From positions 3,669-12,938 of the forward strand of contig JAGPHI010000006.1 in assembly GCA_018055565.1 (NCBI GenBank): 9,270 nt of DNA, in the 5' to 3' direction. Source of the DNA: Oscillospiraceae bacterium. Lineage in GTDB: Bacteria > Bacillota > Clostridia > Oscillospirales > Ruminococcaceae. The notes beneath the pieces were generated by a model. That model made no database searches. It saw only the letters and a program-made list of their open reading frames with translations, and was not told where the DNA came from. Positions 1-6,943 of the stretch are shown here, in pieces (the stretch's first letter is position 1; each line of letters opens with the position of its first letter). A program made the translations under genes and the position numbers.

Positions 1-5
1 ACATT

Positions 6-1127
6 ATGGAAAAATCGAAGGTTTATTTTACCGATATGCGCGCAGGCGCAGACAATAATCTATTACAAAAACTAGAGCGCTTAATCCGCACGGCGGGCAT
101 TGGCAACATTGACTTTGAAAAGAAATACACCGCCATTAAAATCCATTTTGGAGAGCCGGGCAATCTGTCGTTTTTGCGCCCCAATTTTTCCAAAACGGTA
201 GCAGACGTGGTTAAATCGCTTGGCGGTAAGCCATTTTTAACCGATTGCAACACCTTATATGTTGGCCGCCGTAAAGACGCGCTGGAGCATATCGAGGCCG
301 CCTATGAAAACGGCTACAGCCCGTTTTCTACCGGCTGCCAAATCATTATTGGCGATGGCTTAAAGGGCACAGACGATGTGGACGTGCCCGTAGAAGGCGG
401 CGAATATGTGCAAATGGCGCATATCGGCCGCGCTGTTATGGATGCGGACGTGCTGATTGCGCTTTCGCATTTTAAAGGGCACGAAGCCACAGGCTTTGGC
501 GGTGCCGTGAAAAACGTGGGCATGGGCTGCGGCTCGCGCGCGGGCAAGATGGATATGCATTGTGGCGGCAAGCCCGAGGTGTACACAGACGGCTGCCGCA
601 TGTGCGGCAAATGCGCCAAAATCTGCGCGCAAAACGCCATCACCTATGATGCAAACAAAAAGGCGCATATCGACCACGAACAATGCGTGGGCTGCGGGCG
701 CTGCATCGGCATTTGCAATTTTGATGCCATTCATAACCCCACAGGCTGCTCTAACGATGAGCTAAATTACCGCATTGCCGAATACACAAAGGCCGTGGTG
801 CACGGGCGCCCCGCATTTTATATCAATATCGTAAATCAGGTGTCGCCGTGCTGCGATTGTCACGCCGAAAACGACGCCGCCATTATTCCCGATGTGGGCA
901 TGTTTGCTTCGTTTGACCCCATCGCGCTGGACACTGCGTGCGCCGATGCATGCAATCAAATGCCCCCCATCCCGCAAAGCGCACTGGGCGAGGCGCTGGC
1001 CGCAGGGCATAACCATCACGACCATTTTACCAATGATTATCCCGTTACCAATTGGAAAAGCTGCATGCAGCATGGCGAAAAAATTGGCCTCGGCACGCAG
1101 GCTTATGAATTGATTGTCTGCAAATAA
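6..1127 (+). CDS. DUF362 protein with two 4Fe-4S ferredoxin clusters
   Basis: Protein of 373 aa. The DUF362 part is recognised from the segment at residues 141-176, with SHFKGHEATGFGGAVKN and a glycine- and cysteine-rich NVGMGCGSRAGK stretch typical of the family. It is interrupted by a bacterial ferredoxin insert: C197-x2-C200-x2-C203-x3-C207 and C227-x2-C230-x2-C233-x3-C237, two complete 4Fe-4S motifs. A further CCDCH group lies at 282-286. The C-terminal part contains FASFDPIALDTACADACN, also usual for DUF362. No signal peptide or membrane segment is visible, so it is probably a cytoplasmic iron-sulfur protein in electron transfer, but the reaction is not established for the family. The ATG at 6 has only five bases before it in the window, so its ribosome binding site cannot be seen. 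It is a single gene closed by the terminator at 1137-1180. The family call is firm; the function is unknown. Confidence 0.9.
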   Translation: MEKSKVYFTDMRAGADNNLLQKLERLIRTAGIGNIDFEKKYTAIKIHFGEPGNLSFLRPNFSKTVADVVKSLGGKPFLTDCNTLYVGRRKDALEHIEAAYENGYSPFSTGCQIIIGDGLKGTDDVDVPVEGGEYVQMAHIGRAVMDADVLIALSHFKGHEATGFGGAVKNVGMGCGSRAGKMDMHCGGKPEVYTDGCRMCGKCAKICAQNAITYDANKKAHIDHEQCVGCGRCIGICNFDAIHNPTGCSNDELNYRIAEYTKAVVHGRPAFYINIVNQVSPCCDCHAENDAAIIPDVGMFASFDPIALDTACADACNQMPPIPQSALGEALAAGHNHHDHFTNDYPVTNWKSCMQHGEKIGLGTQAYELIVCK

Positions 1128-1136
1128 TTTTTAATA

Positions 1137-1180
1137 AATACCCCTTGTATATAATTTGCTTTATATACAAGGGGTATTTT
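1137..1180 (+). terminator. Intrinsic terminator after the DUF362 gene
   Basis: A perfect 18-bp inverted repeat (1137-1154 pairs with 1161-1178) has a 6-nt loop and runs into a short T tract. It starts 10 nt after the stop codon. The AT-rich outer stem and the A-rich upstream flank mean it could also work on the minus strand. Confidence 0.88.
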
Positions 1181-1226
1181 TGCGTGCATTCCGCAAAAAA
1201 AGATAAGATTTGCCAATTGCATGCCC

Positions 1227-1255
1227 TTTCCCATTTTTGTGATAGGACATACAAT
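1227..1255 (+). promoter_or_regulatory. Weak candidate promoter for the phosphorylase operon
   Basis: TTTCCC at 1227-1232 and TACAAT at 1250-1255 are 17 nt apart. The -10 box is good but the -35 box is poor. Predicted transcription would start near 1262, inside the palindrome at 1257-1282, which is a sensible operator position. It would leave a ~380-nt leader containing both repeat copies. This is tentative. Confidence 0.3.
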
Positions 1256-1256
1256 A

Positions 1257-1282
1257 TAAATAATCCGTAAACGGATTATTTA
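1257..1282. promoter_or_regulatory. 26-bp perfect palindrome, candidate operator
   Basis: Arms of 12 bp (1257-1268 TAAATAATCCGT and 1271-1282 ACGGATTATTTA) are perfectly complementary and separated by only AA. The 2-nt spacer is too tight for a normal RNA hairpin unless inner pairs open, so a binding site for a dimeric repressor is at least as likely as a terminator. It sits upstream of the GH94 gene and overlaps the predicted start of the weak promoter. No regulator gene is in the window. Confidence 0.45.
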
Positions 1283-1309
1283 CCGCGCATACGGCCTTTG
1301 GCCAGCCTG

Positions 1310-1459
1310 ATTTATAGAAACCAACAATGGCCGATATTGTAGGGAACGGTCTTGACCGTTCCGATTCATCATTTTACCCGCGCGTAAAGGCCGTGGCATA
1401 GCCACATGGCCCATTTATAGTAGCAGCATAAAAAAAGACACCTGCGCGACTGGCCGCGG
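1310..1459. repeat. Tandem repeat unit, copy 1 (150 bp)
   Basis: First of two direct, directly abutting units. It differs from copy 2 (1460-1605) by about five substitutions and three small indels, roughly 95% identity. Internal symmetry: a perfect palindrome GGAACGGTC-TT-GACCGTTCC at 1343-1362, an ACAAT/ATTGT inverted pair around 1325-1340, TTTAC/GTAAA flanking CCGCGC near 1373-1388, and GTGGC-ATA-GCCAC at 1393-1405. It looks like a non-coding palindromic element, not a decayed gene. Confidence 0.85.
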
Positions 1460-1605
1460 ATTTATGAAAACCAACAATGGCCAATATTGTAGGGAACGGT
1501 CTTGACCGTTCCGATTCATCATTTTACCCGCGCGTAAAGGCCGTGCAAAGCCACATGGCCCATTTATATTAGCAGCATAAAAAAGACACCTGCGCATGGC
1601 CGCGG
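1460..1605. repeat. Tandem repeat unit, copy 2 (146 bp)
   Basis: Second unit, ending 38 bases before the phosphorylase start. The 20-bp palindrome is kept exactly (1493-1512), but the GTGGC/GCCAC hairpin has changed to GTGCAAAGCCAC (1543-1554) and is weakened. A two-base loss near its 3' end creates an in-frame ATG at 1596 absent from copy 1, which artificially lengthens the downstream open frame by 16 codons. Confidence 0.85.
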
Positions 1606-1643
1606 ATTGCGGCGGCGCTTTTAAGAAAGGGATGGGATGCACA

Positions 1644-4034
1644 ATGCAGTACGGATATTTTGACAATGAAAACCGCGAATATGTGATTGATAAGGTAGAT
1701 TTGCCCGTAAGCTGGACGAACTATCTTGGCACCGAAGATTTGGTAGCCGTGGTCAATCACACGGCGGGCGGCTATCTGTTTTATAAAAGCGCCGAATATC
1801 ATCGAATCACGCGCTTTCGCGCCAATGCCGTGCCAATGGATCGCCCAGGGCACTATATTTATCTGCGCGATGATGACACGGGCGAATATTGGTCGGTGTC
1901 GTGGCAGCCTGTGGGCAAGCCCCTTGATAAGGCGCAGTATCGGTGCCGCCACGGCCTGTCATACACCAAATATGAATGCGAATATAACGGCATCAAGGCC
2001 GTGCAAACACTGTTTATTCCGCGCGGCGAAGCCGTGGAAATTTGGGATTTGCACATCGAAAATTGCACTGCGCGCGAGCGCAATATCAGCGTGTTCAGCT
2101 ATGCAGAATTTTCGTATCATCATATTGATATGGATAATCGCAATTTTCAAATGTCGCTGTATGCGGCGGGCGGCAGCTATCACGACGGCATGATCGGACA
2201 GGATTTATTTTATGAAGAAAAAGGCTTTCAGTATTTTGCCGCCTCGTTTATGCCCGATTCGTTTGACACAGTGCGCGAAGCCTTTATTGGCGATTACCGC
2301 ACCGAAACCAATCCCATTGGCGTTGAAAACGGCATTTTGTCCGGCTCTACAGAGCTTGGGGGTAATCAATGTGCGGGCCTGCACAAACGCCTAAAGCTAA
2401 AAGCGGGCGAAAAGTGCTGCGAGGCATTTTTGCTGGGCGAGGGCAGCTTTGATGAGGGCGCGCGTGTGCGCGAAAAATACAAAAGCGCGGCGGCGCGCAC
2501 CGCCGCTATGCAAGAACTGCAAGCGTTTTGGGCGGCAAAATGCGATGCTTTACAGGTGCAAACGCCCAATGAGGGCATGAACACCATGCTGAATATTTGG
2601 ACGCTGTATCAAAGCGAAATTAATGTTATGTTCAGCCGTTTTGCCAGCTTTATTGAGGTGGGCGGGCGCACAGGGCTTGGCTATCGCGATACCGCGCAGG
2701 ACGCGATGACCGTGCTGCATTCAAACACCGCCGCGTGCAAAACAAGGCTGGTGCAGCTTTTGCACGGGCTTGTCAGCGAGGGATACGGGCTGCATTTGTT
2801 TAGCCCCGAATGGTTTGAAGAAGCGGGCGAGCAGCAAAGCTTTAAAAGCCCCACGGTAGTGCCCACGCCCGATAAAAGCAGCATGATTCACGGCCTGAAA
2901 GACGCATGCAGTGATGATGCGCTTTGGCTGGTGTCGTCTATTGTGGATTATATTAAAGAAACAGGGGATTTTGCGTTTGCCGATATGCCGATGCCCTATG
3001 CCGATAAGGGCGTGGACACCGTGTATGAGCACATGAAAACCATATTAAACTTTTCAGCGCGCATGGTGGGCGAGCACGGCGTATGCATGGGCCTGCGCGC
3101 CGATTGGAACGATTGTTTAAACCTCGGCGGCGGCGAAAGCGCAATGGTAAGCTTTTTGCATGTGTGGGCGCTTGGCAATTTTGTGGCGCTGGCAAAGCGC
3201 TTGCAGCGCCATGAGGATGCCGCGCACTATGCGGCGCTGCGCGAGGCGGTTATTGCGGTGTGTGAAGAACATTTGTGGGACGGCAAATGGTATTTGCGCG
3301 GATACACCAAAAACGGCCGCCCCATCGGCACCGACAAGGACGCTGAAGGCAAGGTGCATATGGAGTCCAACACGTGGGCGGTGCTTTCGGGCGCGGCGGG
3401 GCAAGCGCGCGGCGAGGGCGCAATGGATGCCGTGAATCAATATCTGTATACCCCGTACGGCCTGATGCTTAACGCCCCCGCGTATGCAAAGCCCGATGAC
3501 GATATCGGCTTTGTAACGCGCGTTTACAAAGGGCTGAAAGAAAACGGCTCTATCTTTAGCCATCCAAACCCCTGGGCGTGGGCGGCGGAATGTGTGCTGG
3601 GGCGCGGGGATCGCGCAATGCAATTTTACAATGCGCTTTGCCCATATTATCAAAACGATAAAATCGAAATCCGCAAATGCGAGCCGTATTCCTATTGCCA
3701 ATTTATTACGGGGGTGGATCACACCAAATTTGGCGAGGCACATCATCCGTTTATGACAGGCTCTGGAGGATGGAGCTATGTGGCGGCTACGCGCTACATG
3801 CTGGGCATCTGCCCCGATTTTGACGCGCTTACCGTAAACCCCTGCATCCCTGCGCAGTGGGATGGGTTTTCCGTGGTAAGGCGCTTTCGCGGCGCGGTGT
3901 ATCATATTTGCGTGGACAATCAAAACCATGTAAGCAAGGGCGTGGCCGCGCTGTATGTAAACGGCGCGCTGGCCAGCGCATTGCCGCTTTTGCCACCGGG
4001 CGAAACCTGCGATGTACGTGTGGTAATGGGATAA
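1644..4034 (+). CDS. chbP: GH94 N,N'-diacetylchitobiose phosphorylase
   Basis: 796 aa from the chosen ATG at 1644. The enzyme would split N,N'-diacetylchitobiose with phosphate to GlcNAc-1-phosphate and GlcNAc in the cytoplasm. The protein starts MQYGYFDNENREYVI, as GH94 disaccharide phosphorylases do. It reads closer to the Vibrio chitobiose phosphorylase than to cellobiose phosphorylase: DRPGHYIYLRDDDTGEYWSVSW (67-88, split here by one substitution), SRFASFIEVGG (331-341), RTGLGYRDTAQDA (342-354), KSPTVVPTP (401-409) and a LRADWNDCLNLGGGESAMV block (484-502). D490 in DWND is the likely general acid. Length is normal (~800 aa). An in-frame ATG at 1596 lies in the upstream repeat, giving residues without family similarity; 1644 is preferred, with AAAGGG (1626-1631) and GGGA (1634-1637) as modest ribosome binding sites. 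The mutase gene follows after 78 nt. Substrate is inferred from remembered family sequences; a related beta-glycoside remains possible. Confidence 0.9.
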   Translation: MQYGYFDNENREYVIDKVDLPVSWTNYLGTEDLVAVVNHTAGGYLFYKSAEYHRITRFRANAVPMDRPGHYIYLRDDDTGEYWSVSWQPVGKPLDKAQYRCRHGLSYTKYECEYNGIKAVQTLFIPRGEAVEIWDLHIENCTARERNISVFSYAEFSYHHIDMDNRNFQMSLYAAGGSYHDGMIGQDLFYEEKGFQYFAASFMPDSFDTVREAFIGDYRTETNPIGVENGILSGSTELGGNQCAGLHKRLKLKAGEKCCEAFLLGEGSFDEGARVREKYKSAAARTAAMQELQAFWAAKCDALQVQTPNEGMNTMLNIWTLYQSEINVMFSRFASFIEVGGRTGLGYRDTAQDAMTVLHSNTAACKTRLVQLLHGLVSEGYGLHLFSPEWFEEAGEQQSFKSPTVVPTPDKSSMIHGLKDACSDDALWLVSSIVDYIKETGDFAFADMPMPYADKGVDTVYEHMKTILNFSARMVGEHGVCMGLRADWNDCLNLGGGESAMVSFLHVWALGNFVALAKRLQRHEDAAHYAALREAVIAVCEEHLWDGKWYLRGYTKNGRPIGTDKDAEGKVHMESNTWAVLSGAAGQARGEGAMDAVNQYLYTPYGLMLNAPAYAKPDDDIGFVTRVYKGLKENGSIFSHPNPWAWAAECVLGRGDRAMQFYNALCPYYQNDKIEIRKCEPYSYCQFITGVDHTKFGEAHHPFMTGSGGWSYVAATRYMLGICPDFDALTVNPCIPAQWDGFSVVRRFRGAVYHICVDNQNHVSKGVAALYVNGALASALPLLPPGETCDVRVVMG

Positions 4035-4050
4035 AAGCGCCGCCACAAGC

Positions 4051-4073
4051 GGATATGCAAGTATCTTGTATCC
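4051..4073 (+). other. Small intercistronic hairpin
   Basis: GGATA-TG-CAAG-TAT-CTTG-TATCC pairs as 5 + 4 bp with a 2-nt bulge, in the 78-nt gap between the phosphorylase and mutase genes. A competing pairing joins TGTATC (4067-4072) to GATACA (4085-4090). No T tract follows, so it is not a terminator; an mRNA processing or stability element is possible. The two genes are likely co-transcribed. Confidence 0.3.
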
Positions 4074-4112
4074 ATTGATTTTGAGATACATAAAAGTAAA
4101 GAGGGTTTTGCT

Positions 4113-5525
4113 ATGATTAAATTTGGCACAGGTGGCTGGCGCGCGATTATCGGCGATGAATTTACAAAGGCGAATGTGCAGCTTTTAACGCTTGCACTGG
4201 CGCGCAAAATGCAAGATGAGGGCAAAGCCGACAAGGGCTTTGTGATTGGCTATGACCGCCGATTTTTAAGCGAGGAGGCTGCCAAATGGGCCGCCGAGGT
4301 GATGGCAGGCGAGGGGATTGTGACGGCGTTTATTCATCGCGAAAGCCCTACGCCGCTTGTGATGTATGAGGTGCAAGCGCACGGCTATCCTTACGGCATG
4401 GCCGTTACAGCCAGCCATAATCCCGCTATTTACAATGGCATCAAGGTGTTTATGGAGGGCGGGCGCGATGCAGACGAAACATTAACCGTTTCGTTTGAGG
4501 GGTATATCGGGGCGCTAACGAGCGACGATGTCAACGCCATTGCCTTTGACGCGGGCGTGCAGCAGGGCCTTATCAAAATGATTGACCCGATGAACGAATA
4601 TGTAGACGGCATTTTGGCCGCCATTGACGTGGAGGCCATCCGCGCGCGCGGGCTAAAGGTAGTGCTGGACCCGATGTATGGCGTGTCCAAAACCGCGCTG
4701 CAAACCATTCTTTTAACCACGCGCTGCGATGTGGATGTTATCCACGAGCGCCGCGACACATTGTTTGGCGGGCGTTTGCCCGCGCCCAATGTGAAAACGC
4801 TTGCCAGCTTGATGAACTATGTGGAAGAGCACGGCTGTGATATCGGCATTGCCACGGATGGCGATGCCGACCGCCTCGGAATAATCGACGACCAAGTGGA
4901 GTTTTTGCACCCAAACAAGATTTTGGTGCTGCTGTATTATTATCTAGTAAAATACAAGGGCTGGCGCGGCGCTGCCGTGCGCAATATTGCCACCACCCAC
5001 CTTTTAGACGCGATTGCCGCGCGCTTTGGCGAAAAATGCTACGAGGTGCCCGTGGGCTTTAAATACGTGTCGGAAAAAATGGTGGAAACAGGTGCCATTA
5101 TCGGCGGCGAAAGCTCGGGCGGGCTTACGGTGCGCGGGCACATTCAGGGCAAGGATGGCATCTATGCCGCCAGCCTTTTGGTGGAAATGATTGCAAAAAC
5201 AGGCTGCAAGCTCAGTGCGCTTTGGGCGGATATTGAACGCGAATTTGGCACATTTGAAATGGCAGAAATGGATTTTCGCTTTACCGAGGAAAAAAAGCAG
5301 CAAATTGTGAAAACCCTGATGCGCGACAAGCTTTTGCCGGATTTTCAGCGCGAGATAGAGCGCGTTAGCTATATGGACGGCTGCAAGGTGTATTTTAAAA
5401 ACGGGGGATGGATTATTGCGCGGTTTTCGGGCACAGAGCCACTGATGCGCATTTTCTGCGAGATGAGCGACATGGCTTCGGCTGAAAAAACATGCAATAT
5501 GCTGAAAGAATTTTTACAAGTGTAA
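4113..5525 (+). CDS. Alpha-D-phosphohexomutase, probably GlcNAc-1-P mutase
   Basis: 470 aa, the normal length for the phosphoglucomutase/phosphomannomutase superfamily. All four signature loops are intact: the phosphoserine loop TASHNP (99-104, catalytic Ser101), the metal-binding loop DGDADRLG (249-256), the sugar-specificity loop GGESSGG (331-337) and the phosphate-binding loop RFSGTEPLMRIF (437-448). The N-terminal FGTGGWRAIIGDEF is also typical. It interconverts hexose 1- and 6-phosphates through a phosphoenzyme. It sits 78 nt after the chitobiose phosphorylase, whose product is GlcNAc-1-P, so conversion to GlcNAc-6-P is the likely job; a phosphomannomutase-type gene also neighbours the chitobiose phosphorylase in Vibrio. 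Sequence alone does not exclude glucose or mannose phosphates. The start is supported by AAGAGGG at 4099-4105, 7 nt from the ATG. The protein is cytoplasmic. Transcription ends at the hairpin 5535-5577. Confidence 0.88.
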   Translation: MIKFGTGGWRAIIGDEFTKANVQLLTLALARKMQDEGKADKGFVIGYDRRFLSEEAAKWAAEVMAGEGIVTAFIHRESPTPLVMYEVQAHGYPYGMAVTASHNPAIYNGIKVFMEGGRDADETLTVSFEGYIGALTSDDVNAIAFDAGVQQGLIKMIDPMNEYVDGILAAIDVEAIRARGLKVVLDPMYGVSKTALQTILLTTRCDVDVIHERRDTLFGGRLPAPNVKTLASLMNYVEEHGCDIGIATDGDADRLGIIDDQVEFLHPNKILVLLYYYLVKYKGWRGAAVRNIATTHLLDAIAARFGEKCYEVPVGFKYVSEKMVETGAIIGGESSGGLTVRGHIQGKDGIYAASLLVEMIAKTGCKLSALWADIEREFGTFEMAEMDFRFTEEKKQQIVKTLMRDKLLPDFQREIERVSYMDGCKVYFKNGGWIIARFSGTEPLMRIFCEMSDMASAEKTCNMLKEFLQV

Positions 5526-5534
5526 TTGATACAA

Positions 5535-5577
5535 AACGGCGCTGCTTTAGATGTAAAACATCTAAAGCAGCGCCGTT
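5535..5577. terminator. Bidirectional terminator between convergent genes
   Basis: A perfect 20-bp stem (5535-5554 with 5558-5577) with an AAA loop lies between the mutase stop (5525) and the stop of the minus-strand gene (5608). On the minus strand the stem is followed by TTTTGTATC, a clear T tract. On the plus strand the tail (ATTGTGT) is weaker, so it may end minus-strand transcription more efficiently. Confidence 0.85.
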
Positions 5578-5607
5578 ATTGTGTAAAAACAGCACGCGAA
5601 TGGCATA

Positions 5608-6750
5608 CTATTCGTAAAGATGATAGGCTTCTTTGCGGCGCAAAAAGGCTTTTTCATCCTGCGCAAAGCCCTCTAAAAGCGCAGCCAGCGCGGGCGGCTC
5701 GCCCTCAAATACGCCGCTGCCCGCCAAAAGGCTGATAAACGGGCGCGAGCCACTGCGCACAGGCGGCAAAAAGGCAAACGCGTCGGGATATAAATCCCGC
5801 AAGGTATATAGCAGTGTGTACGCGGTTTCTACCGCGCGAAACGCGTGCGCGTCGGTGATATGTATGTGCACGCCCTCGCAGGGCTGCCCTGCATGCTTTG
5901 ACGCGCTTGGCGTAAAATAAGCAGCTGTAAAAGCCACGCCCGCCAAAGCGCGCGCAGACATGGCGGCGGTAAGGGCGCGCGCATTCACCCACGGCGCGCC
6001 AATCAGCTCAAACGGGCAGGAGGTGCCGCGCCCTTCTGAAACATTGGTGCCCTCAAAAATGCATGTACCGGGATATAAAAGCGCCGTTTCAAAACGCGGA
6101 ATACCGAGGCTTGGCATCATCCAGCAAAGGTCATTTTGCGAAAACAGCGTGCTGCGCTTCCATCCCGCGCACGGCACAACAGATAAATTGCAGCAAAGCG
6201 CTTGCTCGGCGTTGGCCATGCGCGCAAATTCGCCCGCCGTAAGGCCATAGCGCGTGCAAAGCGGGTACGCGCCCACAAAGCTTTTATACTCTTCGCGCAG
6301 CACATTGCCCTCTACAATGCTGCCGCCCAGCGGATTGATACGGTCCAAAACAATCAGCTCTTTGCCGTATTTGGCGCAGTCGCCCAGGGCGTATAGCAGC
6401 GTAGAAATATAGGTGTAATACCGCGTGCCAACATCTTGGATGTCGTAAACCAGCGCGTCGATATCCGCAAGCATTTCCTGCGTAAAATGCTTAGAATCCT
6501 TGCGATACAGGCTGTGCACCGGCAGGCCGGTGTCGGGGTCGGTATAGCTTTCTACCGCCGCGCCCGCGTCGGCGGCACCGCGCACGCCATGTTCGGGGCC
6601 GTAAAGCGCAGTGAGATGATAGGCGCTGTGCAAAATATCAACCGACGATGTAAAATCGCGCCCCACGCCGGAAACAGAGGTTACAAGCCCCAGGCGCTTT
6701 CCTTGTAAAATTGCCGCGTAATCGCCGATGCAGTCAATGCCGTTTTTCAT
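5608..6750 (-). CDS. namZ: DUF1343 protein, NamZ-type exo-beta-N-acetylmuramidase (GH171)
   Basis: 380 aa from the ATG at 6750. Family motifs in order: LYGPEHGVRG (49-58), VYDIQDVGTRYYTYISTL (101-118), DRINPLGG (136-143, where relatives often have DRPNPLGG), and PGTCIFEGTNVSEGRGT (227-243). DUF1343 includes Bacillus subtilis NamZ (YbbC), which releases MurNAc from the non-reducing end of peptidoglycan fragments. The conserved Glu in GPEHG and the FEGTN segment are candidate active-site parts. The frame is open up to 6927, but the start at 6750 is preferred: GGAGG (6757-6761) lies 6 nt before it, and the promoter at 6860-6888 falls inside the would-be extension. From this start no signal peptide is seen, so the enzyme may act on imported or recycled muropeptides, unlike the secreted Bacillus protein. 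The gene is convergent with the phosphorylase-mutase unit and divergent from rpsO. The specific activity is inferred. Confidence 0.87.
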   Translation of the reverse strand: MKNGIDCIGDYAAILQGKRLGLVTSVSGVGRDFTSSVDILHSAYHLTALYGPEHGVRGAADAGAAVESYTDPDTGLPVHSLYRKDSKHFTQEMLADIDALVYDIQDVGTRYYTYISTLLYALGDCAKYGKELIVLDRINPLGGSIVEGNVLREEYKSFVGAYPLCTRYGLTAGEFARMANAEQALCCNLSVVPCAGWKRSTLFSQNDLCWMMPSLGIPRFETALLYPGTCIFEGTNVSEGRGTSCPFELIGAPWVNARALTAAMSARALAGVAFTAAYFTPSASKHAGQPCEGVHIHITDAHAFRAVETAYTLLYTLRDLYPDAFAFLPPVRSGSRPFISLLAGSGVFEGEPPALAALLEGFAQDEKAFLRRKEAYHLYE

Positions 6751-6852
6751 GTTGTGCCTCCATCTATGCAAATTTATGGCATCTATTTTCAAAAATGCGT
6801 GGCAGTGCCACAGCCGCCAAAGCAAAACCGTTCGCCAAAGGCGAATATATAG
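6751..6852 (-). promoter_or_regulatory. Leader of the namZ-like gene with two palindromes
   Basis: This is the roughly 100-nt untranslated leader predicted from the promoter at 6860-6888. It holds TTCGCC-AAA-GGCGAA (6831-6845) and GTGGCAGTGCCAC (6799-6811), both able to form hairpins. On the minus strand the second is followed by GCATTTTTG, a weak terminator-like look that could attenuate. The rest of the leader shows nothing recognisable. Confidence 0.4.
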
Positions 6853-6859
6853 TAAAACC

Positions 6860-6888
6860 ATCATATCGCGTGCAAAATTATCTGTCAA
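6860..6888 (-). promoter_or_regulatory. Near-consensus sigma-A promoter for the namZ-like gene
   Basis: Read on the minus strand: TTGACA (6888-6883), exactly 17 nt, then TATGAT (6865-6860). The -35 is a perfect match and the -10 differs at one base. Transcription should start near 6853, giving a leader of about 100 nt before the ATG at 6750. Confidence 0.85.
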
Positions 6889-6943
6889 GCAAATTGCAAA
6901 ACGCGCAATACGCGCTGCGCACAACACTTCGTTAAATTCAGCA

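Larger units (their letters stand above)
1181..1643. other. Gene-free region with palindromes and a tandem duplication
   Basis: No convincing gene lies between the DUF362 terminator and the phosphorylase start. The region holds a weak promoter-like pair, a 26-bp palindrome (1257-1282) and two copies of a ~150-bp direct repeat (1310-1605). Open frames here are short, come from the repeat, and lack ribosome binding sites and recognisable protein motifs. Confidence 0.7.

Noticed and set aside
1483..1524. Promoter within the repeat (TTGACC on plus, CTACAATATTGG on minus)
   Set aside because: No properly spaced partner box was found on either strand, and the TTGACC is part of the palindrome.
1310..1605. 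Two-unit repeat as a minimal CRISPR array or an insertion sequence
   Set aside because: The whole 150-bp unit is repeated with no variable spacers, no transposase or terminal inverted repeats are present, and no cas genes are nearby.
1596..1643. ATG at 1596 as start of the phosphorylase (16 extra residues)
   Set aside because: It lies in repeat copy 2, was created by a small deletion relative to copy 1, lacks a ribosome binding site, and encodes residues unlike the start of GH94 phosphorylases.
1415..1666. 83-codon minus-strand open frame over the tandem repeat
   Set aside because: It is derived from repeat DNA and the start of the phosphorylase gene, with no ribosome binding site or protein-like motif.
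3117..4091. 324-codon minus-strand open frame inside the phosphorylase gene
   Set aside because: It is antisense to a strongly recognised GH94 gene, and its translation is rich in Arg, His, Ala and Ile with no family motif, as expected of a shadow of a biased gene.
6751..6927. N-terminal extension of the DUF1343 frame as a signal or membrane segment
   Set aside because: It is somewhat hydrophobic, but it has no ribosome binding site, contains a near-consensus promoter and intergenic palindromes, and a good GGAGG site sits before the ATG at 6750.
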